DNA of 64,000 nt from DASUNP01 sp963728545 (GTDB taxonomy: Bacteria > Acidobacteriota > Blastocatellia > UBA7656): contig CAVSKO010000002.1 in assembly GCA_963728545.1 (NCBI GenBank), positions 4,464,001 through 4,528,000 on the forward strand, given 5' to 3'. Shown here piece after piece: positions 49,975-57,784 of this stretch. The translations under genes were made by a program, and so were the position numbers. How positions within the stretch are numbered: position 1 is the first letter of the stretch; each line of letters starts with the position of its first letter. The notes under the pieces were generated by a model, which saw only the letters and a program-made list of their open reading frames with translations, did no database searches and had not been told where the DNA came from.

Positions 49975-50484
49975 ATGGCAATTGACATTTCTATGGTGAA
50001 TTTAATCAATCCAACCGAGAGAGCATTTGAAAAACCGGCGGTCGAGGAGCAGCCGCACGCACGGGATCAAATGACAATGGCTTCCAGTATCGAAAGGGAA
50101 ACGGGTGATCAGGTAAACCGCTTCCTGCTATGCGCGCTCGTAAGCGAATCTTCAAAGAGCATAAAGGCAAGCGCAGAAAAAGCGGGCGAAACCTTGCCGA
50201 TGTCGATGATTGTCAGGGGGGTTCTGCGGTCATACCGCATGGCCGCGAAAGACAAATATGGCCCTCTGGCCGACTCCGGATTTGATATCGCGGGCCTCAG
50301 GCTGTTGAATGAAGAGATTCTCAAGAAAGAGATCGCTCGCCACTCTAGCGACAGGGTAAATAATACCCAGAGGCAGCTTGCTCAGGCACGGCGGCACGGC
50401 GACGACGCAAGAATCAAGGTCGTAGAAGATAACCTCGAACGCGCAATCGCGTGGCGTGACCGGCCGGATAAAAAGGTTGTATGA
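49975..50484 (+). CDS. Hypothetical protein
   Basis: A protein of about 169 residues from ATG 49975 (GGAGGTAGG upstream). It is helical and charged in the C-terminal half (KKEIARHSSDRVNNTQRQLAQ) with no membrane segment or signal. I do not recognise the domain. It belongs to the small-gene run with the ClpP-like gene. Confidence 0.5.
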   Translation: MAIDISMVNLINPTERAFEKPAVEEQPHARDQMTMASSIERETGDQVNRFLLCALVSESSKSIKASAEKAGETLPMSMIVRGVLRSYRMAAKDKYGPLADSGFDIAGLRLLNEEILKKEIARHSSDRVNNTQRQLAQARRHGDDARIKVVEDNLERAIAWRDRPDKKVV

Positions 50485-50540
50485 ACTGAACGAGGCAATA
50501 ATTGCATGTTAAACAAATTCCGGTTTTAAGCGGAGGGGAT

Positions 50541-51062
50541 ATGAAAATGAAGATGGGCGACGTTCTAAATTACAAGGATTCTCAAGTTTCTATACTCTAT
50601 GGAAACGGAGTCGTGACCTCTATAACCTCTGACGAGTATACGATACTGTGGTCGGGACGCGGGTTGACAAGATATAAGCGCTCTATACTTGATGGAAAAG
50701 AGGAACAGATATTTCAACTGGTCAATAAATCCGTGGGCCTGCCAAAGGAGCGTCGCCTTAAACTTGGCGCGCCTAAAAGCAGGGTTGCTTTCAATGAGAA
50801 CTTTGATCGCGCAAGAGTAGAACTGCTTTGCGGCAGGCTGAAGCTGTCCGGGACACACAAAGCGAAAGATGTGGCAGACGGTCTGACAACAGAGTTGTTT
50901 ACAAAGAAGATCGCCCTGCGAGAAGCGACCAAAGCCGTTTTATTACAACTCGCTGAATTGTGTGGCGCTCGCAAATCCGCCTCCTGTGAAGAGGCTCGCA
51001 GTATCAGCAGGGAGCTTTTCTTCGGCTACGTAATTCAAAAGTCGGATTTCAATCAGCTTTGA
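50541..51062 (+). CDS. Hypothetical protein, possible CarD-like N-terminus
   Basis: A 173-residue protein from ATG 50541 (GGAGGGG upstream). The N-terminal third (SQVSILYGNGVVTSITSDEYTILWSG) is strand-rich and could be a Tudor/CarD-like module. The C-terminal part is helical (ALREATKAVLLQLAELCG). Role unknown; note the CarD-like gene at 48158. Confidence 0.5.
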   Translation: MKMKMGDVLNYKDSQVSILYGNGVVTSITSDEYTILWSGRGLTRYKRSILDGKEEQIFQLVNKSVGLPKERRLKLGAPKSRVAFNENFDRARVELLCGRLKLSGTHKAKDVADGLTTELFTKKIALREATKAVLLQLAELCGARKSASCEEARSISRELFFGYVIQKSDFNQL

Positions 51063-51101
51063 GCGCTAAAGTGAATCATCTTCCACGTCTTCTCAGGTGG
51101 T

Positions 51102-51371
51102 TCACCTCGTCAAAAACCCGAACAAGAGGACGGCTATCACAAGAACGATCAACAGAGGTATCAATACCTGAGCAGACTTGGCCAGCAGGGCTACCCAGAG
51201 GTTGCTTTGACCATGGCGGACCCAGCCGCGCCGCCCGCACCCATAGCAGCTATAGGCCATGCAACCGGTAAATATATTAATGGCTCTTTCCATCCTGCCG
51301 ACCGGCGAGCTGTACTCGTAGACGCCGCCGCCGCAGTGAGCGCACGTTATAGGTGTAAAGTGACCTTTCAA
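51102..51371 (-). CDS. Small zinc-ribbon membrane protein
   Basis: An 89-residue protein: zinc ribbon (CAHCGG, then YSCYGCGRRG) in the N-terminal half and one membrane segment (LIPLLIVLVIAVLLFGFL) at the C-terminus. Similar in plan to the 57332 protein. Function unknown. Confidence 0.55.
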   Translation of the reverse strand: MKGHFTPITCAHCGGGVYEYSSPVGRMERAINIFTGCMAYSCYGCGRRGWVRHGQSNLWVALLAKSAQVLIPLLIVLVIAVLLFGFLTR

Positions 51372-51391
51372 CTAATTACTCATTGCGAGCA

Positions 51392-51538
51392 TCAGGATCT
51401 ACTCGTGACCTGATTTGCTCTGGATAAATCAACAACTTCCAGTTGTGTCCCATCTGCCTCACAGTAATTATCCTCTTGAGGAAACTGTTTTTTGCAAAGT
51501 GGGCACACCTTTATAAGTTTCTCAATGTTTTCAGCCAT
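51392..51538 (-). CDS. Mini zinc-ribbon protein
   Basis: A 48-residue protein starting at ATG 51536-51538 (AAGGAAGG upstream). It has KVCPLCKKQF and EDNYCEADGTQLE, a two-knuckle ribbon, and is the intact counterpart of the broken copy at 41392. Its start overlaps the 3' end of the preceding ABM gene by a few bases, so translation is probably coupled. Confidence 0.6.
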   Translation of the reverse strand: MAENIEKLIKVCPLCKKQFPQEDNYCEADGTQLEVVDLSRANQVTSRS

Positions 51539-51848
51539 GTCTGCCTTCCTTATTGTAAAAGCTACAGTCTGCAAACTCGAACATATCTACTTGTGGAGAG
51601 CCCTCGATTACACCCAGCAGTTTTTCCAATACTTCGGGGTTCTCTGTGCGGTTGAAAGCTTCCTCACTCTCTCTTGTTTCCCAAAAAGTGATAAAGATTG
51701 CTTCCGCCCGTTCTGGAGATATAAGAGTAATCTGGTCGACGAATCCTGGCTGGCTGCGAAGCAAGTCTACTACCTCTGTATCGATTACAACCGCAAACTT
51801 TGCGACGGAATCCGCCCTGAGCCTCATCGTAACGTGACGAGCAAACAT
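51531..51848 (-). CDS. Antibiotic biosynthesis monooxygenase (ABM)-domain protein
   Basis: A 105-residue dimeric alpha/beta barrel protein of the ABM family. MFARHVTMRLRADSVAKF at the start, QPGFVDQITLIS and FITFWETRESEEAFNRTE in the middle are typical. Such proteins may oxidise small quinone-like compounds without a bound cofactor. Its stop overlaps the start of the mini zinc ribbon. Confidence 0.8.
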   Translation of the reverse strand: MFARHVTMRLRADSVAKFAVVIDTEVVDLLRSQPGFVDQITLISPERAEAIFITFWETRESEEAFNRTENPEVLEKLLGVIEGSPQVDMFEFADCSFYNKEGRHG

Positions 51849-52160
51849 TGTAAGATCCCTATGGATGAGCTACTGGGTTCAGACAGCCTGGTTGATTCCA
51901 GAGAATCTGAGAAGGGAGTTAGCTAGGCTCGGTTCATTTTAAGGGTATAGCAGACAGATGGCCCTGTCAATCTGCGGCCAGTGTCAGCCGAACTCATAAC
52001 CCAAAGAGCAGACGCGGGCATCTTCACTAATATCGCTCATAGAATTGACAGCAACCTTAGGCGAGCACCTCCCGGCTTGCGGACCAACTAACGCCACGTT
52101 AATCTTCAGGCTTGGCATTGATGATAATGCAAATGTCTCCACACTAAAGGAGAGAATCTT
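51849..52160. other. Divergent intergenic region
   Basis: About 310 bases. Contains repeat copy 4 (51867-51942). No gene is evident. A ribosome binding site (AAGGAGAG) lies before ATG 52161. Confidence 0.45.
51867..51942 (-). repeat. Dispersed ~78-bp repeat, inverted copy
   Basis: In reverse complement: GAACCGAGCCTAGCTAACTC, CTTCTCAGATTCTCTGGAATC, AACCAGGCTGTCTGAACCC. It lies upstream of the ABM gene (minus), in the gap to the next plus-strand gene. Confidence 0.7.
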
Positions 52161-52607
52161 ATGCTAAACCGCTGTTGGTTAGCCCTACCTTGTTTTGTGA
52201 TTATCGTATGCTTGGGTACTGCCGTTGCCCAAAACCAAACTCCACAAACCAAAGACCAGATGCCTGACATCTCCGGTGAGTGGACAGGGACATGGGGGAT
52301 TTACAGTCCGGCGCAGGGTACAACCCCGCCGAAGGATATTTGCAAGCGCCTTGATGCCAGGGTTGAGTACAAGGACGGCACCTGGCTGGCGACGTTTGAA
52401 GGCGACTGTGGACGTCCTTACAAGTACGAGATCAAGATGGAAGGCCGACAGGTCGGTAAGGTCGTGATGTTCAAAGGGACTACAGACCTTGGGGAGAAGG
52501 ACGGGGGCGTCTTTGATTGGATCGGGCGGGCTAATAACAAGGAGTTTGTGGGGTTTTTCACGAGCGGATATTACACAGGAACATTCAATCTCTCGCGGGC
52601 GAAATGA
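52161..52607 (+). CDS. Secreted hypothetical protein
   Basis: A 148-residue protein with a signal peptide (WLALPCFVIIVCLGTAVAQ) and a strand-rich mature part (SGEWTGTWGIYSPAQG, TWLATFEGDC, EFVGFFTSGYYTGTFNLS). The pattern resembles a small beta-barrel/lipocalin-like secreted protein. Two cysteines (DICKRL and DCGRP) could pair. No function is known. Confidence 0.6.
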   Translation: MLNRCWLALPCFVIIVCLGTAVAQNQTPQTKDQMPDISGEWTGTWGIYSPAQGTTPPKDICKRLDARVEYKDGTWLATFEGDCGRPYKYEIKMEGRQVGKVVMFKGTTDLGEKDGGVFDWIGRANNKEFVGFFTSGYYTGTFNLSRAK

Positions 52608-52622
52608 GATCCGAATGTAACA

Positions 52623-53288
52623 ATGAGCCCGCTCCGGTTTACCCCGAATTATCCTTCAACGGGTCTTCACCAATCCGATGTGGCCTTGACTCCTATGTCG
52701 CTTAAACGATCCATTGTGACAGGCGGAATCGGCTTCTGCATAGTGAGCCTGTGCGTGTTCGCGACGGTGGCATTTGCGCAAAGATGGATGTATGACCGCC
52801 TGGGCGTGACGGGTGCTTACATAGCCTGGTTAACTCTCTTCATACTGCTCGGAGGAAGGGCGCTGTTCCCTCTGGTGGTCGGCGCGCGGCGGCTATTGAG
52901 ATTCTACGCAATGTTCGGCGCGGCTTTTTTCATGTACGGAATCAGTTGGATGGCTGCCTACTTCACTTTCAAGAATGCTGTCGGCGAATGGCTCGGATCG
53001 TTCGCCGGGTCTGTTTCGATGGCCCTGGTATATGCTGCGGGGTTCAGGGTGCTGCGATCTGCGCCACTCTTGTCCGCACTGCTTTTCGTAGCCAATTCGA
53101 TTGGATACTTTTTTGGCTCAGTCTTTTATTACTCATTTGGCAGACCGGCAGGGCTGATGCTCTGGGGAGCCTTTTACGGTTTTTGTCTCGGAGCAGGTCT
53201 TGGTGCCGTCCTCTACATAGCTCAATCTCGGCGCGCGAGCGGATCAATGCCCGAACAAGAGATTCGGATGTCTGATGAGCAAGGGTGA
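52623..53288 (+). CDS. Integral membrane protein
   Basis: A 221-residue protein with about five or six hydrophobic segments (VSLCVFATVAFAQ, ITAYIAWLTLFILLGG-like, LVYAAGFRVL, FCLGAGLGAVLYIAQ) and no known domain. It could start at 52623 or at the internal ATG 52695. Its stop overlaps the start of the following membrane protein by 14 bases, so they are likely expressed together. Confidence 0.6.
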   Translation: MSPLRFTPNYPSTGLHQSDVALTPMSLKRSIVTGGIGFCIVSLCVFATVAFAQRWMYDRLGVTGAYIAWLTLFILLGGRALFPLVVGARRLLRFYAMFGAAFFMYGISWMAAYFTFKNAVGEWLGSFAGSVSMALVYAAGFRVLRSAPLLSALLFVANSIGYFFGSVFYYSFGRPAGLMLWGAFYGFCLGAGLGAVLYIAQSRRASGSMPEQEIRMSDEQG

Positions 53289-53820
53289 GTTTTTCACAAG
53301 ATTCACAATCTGGGTTACCCTCGCCGGATATTCCGTCGGGGTCGCTCTCTTAGCACTTTCACGCAAGAGACAGAGGCGGGAGCGCGCGGCCAGGCTTGTC
53401 TGGACAATCGCCTGCCTGAGCCTGCTCGTGCATGTAGCTTGCGCCTTCCACTTCTACCACGAGTGGAGTCACGATGCAGCCTATCGAGAGACGGCACGTC
53501 AAACTGCCGAGGTCTTTGGCCTCAACTGGGGTGGCGGGCTCTACATAAATTATGCGCTGATGGCCGGCTGGGTCGCAGATGTCGCCTGGTGGTGGCGGGG
53601 ACTGGACGCCTACCGCCGTCGGCCCAGGGCGCTGGTCGCAGTCTGGCAGGGGTTTTTGATGTTTATCTTCTTCAACGCCACGGTCGTTTTCGGGACCGGG
53701 CCTTTACGATTCATCGGACTCTTTTTATGTCTGGCCTTGTGCCTGCTGTGGTGGCGCTCTGGCGCAAGCGGGTTTCCTTCCGGGCAGAACAAGGATGCGG
53801 ATATTATCGTAAAGGATTAA
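53275..53820 (+). CDS. Integral membrane protein
   Basis: A 181-residue protein with four to five hydrophobic segments and a conserved-looking WSHDAAYRETARQTAEVFG loop and a CAFHFYHEWSH segment rich in His. No known domain. It begins inside the preceding gene and ends 3 bases before the MFS transporter gene. Confidence 0.6.
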   Translation: MSKGEFFTRFTIWVTLAGYSVGVALLALSRKRQRRERAARLVWTIACLSLLVHVACAFHFYHEWSHDAAYRETARQTAEVFGLNWGGGLYINYALMAGWVADVAWWWRGLDAYRRRPRALVAVWQGFLMFIFFNATVVFGTGPLRFIGLFLCLALCLLWWRSGASGFPSGQNKDADIIVKD

Positions 53821-53823
53821 CTG

Positions 53824-55116
53824 ATGGACTCATTCGGCGCCGAAGCGCCTCGCCCCACAATCGGTCCCGCCCGCTTACGCTTCTACTACGGCTGGGTGAA
53901 CCTCGCCGTAGCAGCGGCGGCAATGGTCGGAACTCTTCCAGGCCGTACGCAGGGTCTCGGATTGATCACCGAGCCGCTGCTTAAAGACCTCCAGATCGAC
54001 CGTGTGCTTTTTGCTCATATCAATCTCTGGGCGACATTGATTGGCGCGCTCTTCTGCGTGGGTGTTGGACGGCTGATAGACCGATTCGGCAGCCGCAGCG
54101 TGCTCACGGCAGTTTCAATAATGCTCGGAGCGGTCGTCCTGTTGATGAGCAGTTTGAAGGGAGTGATCTTGCTCGCGCTGTTGATTACGCTGACGCGAGG
54201 GCTGGGGCAGAGCGCCCTGTCTGTCATCAGCATAACAATAGTTGGTCAGTGGTTTGTGCGAAGGCTAAATCTGGCTATGGGCATATACTCGATTCTGCTC
54301 AGCGTCGGCTTTATGGCGGCGTTCCCGATTGTAGGCGCGGTGGTTGTCAACAGCGGTTGGCGCGCGGCCTGGGCTGGAATAGGTACGGCGCTACTGGTCG
54401 TCCTTGCTCCTGCCGGTTGGTTGCTTGTGAGGCGCACGCCAGAAGCCTGCGGGCTGGCAATCGATGGCGAGAGGCCGACAGGTGAGGAGATGTTGGATGT
54501 AAGAAGCGATTACACACTCCGCGAGGCGGTATCTACGCCCGCATTCTGGGTTTTTGCATTGTCGAGTGCCGTCTACGGTTTGATCGCTTCCGGCATCGCA
54601 TTGTTTAACGAATCGATTCTGGCCGAGCGAGGTTTCGATGCATTCACCTACCACCGCAGCCTTGTGATCGTCGCGCTAACGGCGCTCGCGGGGAACTTCC
54701 TCGGAGGGTGGCTGACGGTCAAGTGGTCGATGAATAGACTGATGGCTTTAGCCATGAGCATGCTGGCTGGCTCGTTGCTGGCGCTGCCCCACGTAAGTAC
54801 ACAATTGCATGTGGCGATATATGCGCTGGTAATGGGGCTGGCGGGCGGTTTTGTTATAGTGATCTTTTTTTCATTCTGGAGTCGTGCTTTTGGCCGAACG
54901 CACCTCGGCAAAATACAGGGCGCAGCCCAGGCATTTACGGTGGTAGCATCAGCCATCGGGCCACTAATTCTGGCGGAGTGTGTCGAACGGACTGGCTCCT
55001 ATGAGGCAGTGTTTTACCTGATGGCTTCCGTTGTAGTAGTGCTGGGATTAAGCGCGTGGTTCGTTCCTCTCCCAACCAGACGCATAATTACGCAGGGAGT
55101 ATTTTCCACCGATTAA
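53824..55116 (+). CDS. MFS transporter
   Basis: A 430-residue twelve-helix major facilitator superfamily protein. The N-terminal half contains GRTQGLGLITEPLLKDLQ and a GVGRLIDRFGSRSVL loop between helices 2 and 3, the family signature. The second half has FLGGWLTVKWSMNRL. Length is normal. The substrate is unknown; resemblance is to oxalate/formate-type and monocarboxylate-type members. It follows the membrane protein gene at 53275 in the same operon. Confidence 0.85.
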   Translation: MDSFGAEAPRPTIGPARLRFYYGWVNLAVAAAAMVGTLPGRTQGLGLITEPLLKDLQIDRVLFAHINLWATLIGALFCVGVGRLIDRFGSRSVLTAVSIMLGAVVLLMSSLKGVILLALLITLTRGLGQSALSVISITIVGQWFVRRLNLAMGIYSILLSVGFMAAFPIVGAVVVNSGWRAAWAGIGTALLVVLAPAGWLLVRRTPEACGLAIDGERPTGEEMLDVRSDYTLREAVSTPAFWVFALSSAVYGLIASGIALFNESILAERGFDAFTYHRSLVIVALTALAGNFLGGWLTVKWSMNRLMALAMSMLAGSLLALPHVSTQLHVAIYALVMGLAGGFVIVIFFSFWSRAFGRTHLGKIQGAAQAFTVVASAIGPLILAECVERTGSYEAVFYLMASVVVVLGLSAWFVPLPTRRIITQGVFSTD

Positions 55117-55272
55117 GAGCGGCGGCGATTATAGGCTTTGCACAAATAATCATACTTACGCAAAGAGTCTCAAGGCATCCCTTTAAAGGAACACTTTGCC
55201 GACCCCTGGCGCTCGTTGTGTGCCAGCCATCGTCGCTGTATGCTGCGGTCGCCGGTATCGATCAAGCTTGAA

Positions 55273-55494
55273 TCACCGCTTCGTCCAGATAACGGCGTGA
55301 GAGTCGAATACTGTGGGAGTGGTGCTTGAGCCCGCGATCTGCCCTTGATTGTTGATGTCGGCGGCAGCGCTGCTGCGTCCCGCCGGCAATGTTCCAAGGT
55401 CAATTATCGAGAGCTGCTTGGATGCCGGTCGGCCAACAGCCAGTGTCGCCATTACAAAAATTGAAATGAGTGCTGTACTCATCAATCGTTTCAT
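55273..55494 (-). pseudogene. Truncated HAF-repeat secreted protein
   Basis: 73 residues with a signal peptide (MSTALISIFVMATLAV) and the beginning of a HAF repeat (IDLGTLPAGRSSAAADINNQGQIAGSS), then ends after VIWTKR. Full-length HAF proteins have several such repeats. It is truncated, perhaps as one edge of an insertion. The truncation falls close to the start of the AT-rich region. Confidence 0.55.
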
Positions 55495-56266
55495 CAGAGT
55501 CTCTCCTTAATAAGACTCAGTGCCTATAGCCGACGGCATTACTATCGGCACACGGGTCAAGCCCTGCTGTTAGCGCAGGCGTTTCACCATCTCCACACCA
55601 TCCAGGTTCGGCATATTGAACTGGCGGGGAGCTTAAAATCCAGCCGGTTAGCGACTTAATCGATGAGGATTAGCCGCCGTGATATGAAGGATGAGTGCTT
55701 TTAATTTTGCTCAGTTTGGCCCGCTCTTTATCACTCAATCACTTAGCTGGCATTCATCCTCACCTAAAGTCACGCCATGTCATACTCGCTTGGTTGATCT
55801 GTGGCCTTATTGTGGCCAGAAAATCCAGGATTAGTTACCTATAAGAATATATAAAATATAGGTATCCCCAGTCATATGGCCTTATCTGATCATTAGCCGC
55901 AGCAGACAGTGAGTGCATCAAGTAACAGTCCTTTGCGTACGTTATCAGCCATTCCAGTCGCAAATGGGTTCCAAGCAGCTTGCACACATCCATATTCAGT
56001 AGGCCAACATCGCGGCTGATGGCGGGCAGCAGATTAATGTGCAGGAGATAAAGCAGAAACAGAAAAAAGACTTGCCCCGATCAAGGAGAGAATTCCACAC
56101 GCAAGGTAGAGTACCCTATTGTTCGGTTGCACATACGTTATTGAACCGATAATTCATCTGTGATATACATCGCGCGGCTCCGGTGATACGGGCGTTAAGT
56201 ATTTGCATCTATCAGTTGTAGTGTAGACTATGACAAGATAGTGTACGAAGAGCTTTGGAGGCCCCT
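55495..56266. other. Intergenic region before the TIR gene
   Basis: About 770 bases with no convincing gene. It holds repeat copy 55697-55770, then a palindrome TACCTATA...TATAGGTA near 55836-55864, and becomes AT-rich towards 56260. No tRNA was found here. Likely the left boundary of the defence region. Confidence 0.5.
55697..55770. repeat. Dispersed ~74-bp repeat, copy 2
   Basis: Counterpart of 37596-37669: GCTTTTAATTTTG, TTTGGCCCGC, TTTATCACTCAAT, TGGCATTCATCC. It is 18 kb away from the first copy and in the same orientation. Confidence 0.65.
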
Positions 56267-57184
56267 ATGGATGAAATAACCAACCCTAAGCACCGTCGTC
56301 TGCAAGTATTTCTCTGCCATTCTTCTGGCGATAAGCAAGCTGTGCGTAGTCTCTATTCGCGGTTGCGTGATGATGGCTTTGATCCGTGGCTCGATACTGA
56401 GAATTTACTGCCAGGACAGGATTGGCATCAGGAAATTACTAAAGCGGTTCGCACCGTAGATGTTGTGCTAGTTTGCCTTTCCAAAGAAGCCACTGGCAAA
56501 AGAGGATACGTCCAAAAGGAGATCAAGTATGCTCTTGATGTAGCTGATGAGCAGCCAGAAGGCACTATCTTTCTTATCCCGGTCAAGCTGGAAGAGTGCA
56601 ATGTTCCTGAGAGGCTTGGCCGATGGCAGTGGGTCAGTATCTTTGAACAAAGCGGCTACAGTCTCCTTAAGAGAGCTCTTCAGCATTGTGCTCAATCACT
56701 AGTGATATCTGAGACACTAGATGATTTTGATGTAATAGGGGATATGCCCTGGAGAGGACCAATCCCTCATACGATATCCCCCAGCCCAAGTTGGAAAAAT
56801 CAAGTCGCAGAAAAAATCGTACAAGATGCTCGTGATGCTGTGCGTGCCAGGCGGCTGGATTTAGCAGAGCGACTGTACCAAAAGACTTTAAGCTTGTTTG
56901 CCAATTACCCCGCAGCTTTATCTGGTCTAGCAAACGTCCGGTTTCATCAAGGCAGATACCAGGAGGGAATCAATTGTGCGAATAAAGCAATAAGTATTGA
57001 TGTAGAGTTTCCCTATCCTTACTATCAAAGGGCCCTATGTCTGTGGGCATCCGGTAACATAGAAGGAGCAGAAAATGATTTCAAACGGGCGCTTGAATTA
57101 AACCCCGATTTCGAGTATGCAAGAAATCAGTTGAATGAACTTAAAAGTCGCCGACAACCAGTGTACGTTAAAAGTAACCAATAG
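56267..57184 (+). CDS. TIR domain protein with TPR repeats
   Basis: A 305-residue protein from ATG 56267 (GGAGG upstream). Residues about 12-140 form a TIR domain (LQVFLCHSSGDKQAVRSLY, WLDTENLLPGQDWHQEI, VVLVCLSKEA), including a Glu (Glu85, in GYVQKEIKYAL) at the position of the catalytic Glu of TIR NAD-hydrolases. Residues about 195-300 hold three TPR-like helical pairs (AERLYQKTLSLFANYPAALSGL, NCANKAISIDVEFPYPYYQR, NDFKRALELNPDFEYARNQL). Many antiviral TIR proteins deplete NAD to stop phage spread. It lies about 600 bases before the ZorA-like operon. Link to that operon is inferred from proximity. Confidence 0.8.
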   Translation: MDEITNPKHRRLQVFLCHSSGDKQAVRSLYSRLRDDGFDPWLDTENLLPGQDWHQEITKAVRTVDVVLVCLSKEATGKRGYVQKEIKYALDVADEQPEGTIFLIPVKLEECNVPERLGRWQWVSIFEQSGYSLLKRALQHCAQSLVISETLDDFDVIGDMPWRGPIPHTISPSPSWKNQVAEKIVQDARDAVRARRLDLAERLYQKTLSLFANYPAALSGLANVRFHQGRYQEGINCANKAISIDVEFPYPYYQRALCLWASGNIEGAENDFKRALELNPDFEYARNQLNELKSRRQPVYVKSNQ

Positions 57185-57331
57185 TATTCACCATCCCTGC
57201 TTGGCTTAGCTCAAACCGCACCTATCGCTGCCAAATGGAGTAGGATAAAAAGATTGTCAAGCTATTAAGAACATCTATTATCCGTGTTAATGTCCGGTTG
57301 ACATTCACTAAAGAAGATCAGGAGTATGAAT

Positions 57332-57508
57332 ATGGCTAAAAGAGTTTCCTGCCCCAGATGTCGTAGAAGTTTTTATAGTAATCGCCCCCGTGTGACGGGT
57401 AATAATTGTGGCACAAGTTGGAATACGGCTCCTTTGGGGATCAATGTTGGCGGGATCATATTAGTAATCGTAGTTTTATTGATTCTTGGCAAGTCCTGCG
57501 GAAGTTGA
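57332..57508 (+). CDS. Small zinc-ribbon membrane protein
   Basis: A 58-residue protein starting at ATG 57332 (AGGAG upstream). A zinc knuckle (SCPRCRRSF ... NNCGTSW) is followed by one membrane segment (INVGGIILVIVVLLILG). It lies between the TIR gene and the ZorA-like gene; compare the 51102 protein. Confidence 0.5.
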   Translation: MAKRVSCPRCRRSFYSNRPRVTGNNCGTSWNTAPLGINVGGIILVIVVLLILGKSCGS

Positions 57509-57722
57509 CTTGACAGGTCTAACAATCCATTCCAGGAAGCGCAACGCAAGTTCAAGCAATAACCTATCAGGCTTGTTGCGCGCCAGTTGAGTGCGTATAT
57601 TAAACCCTTGCTCTCCTGAGGCGAAGTTTACAACTATGTAACTTAATCGACAGTCCTTCGTCTTTAGCTGTTGACGCTCCATCCACTTTTATGTATTGTT
57701 CGTTGCAAGCTTTGAATTAGGT

Positions 57723-57751
57723 TTGAGTGAATTGTTCTGGTATTGTATATC
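57723..57751 (+). promoter_or_regulatory. Candidate sigma-70 promoter of the ZorA-like operon
   Basis: TTGAGT (57723-57728), 17-base spacer, TATATC (57746-57751), 33 bases before the ZorA-like ATG. Match to consensus is partial (four of six in each box). Confidence 0.35.
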
Positions 57752-57784
57752 ACTCCAATTATCTCAGGTTAGCACTCTAGCAAC

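Noticed and set aside
55836..55864. Palindrome TACCTATA...TATAGGTA as an attachment site
   Set aside because: No integrase gene or tRNA lies nearby and no direct repeat was found at the other boundary.
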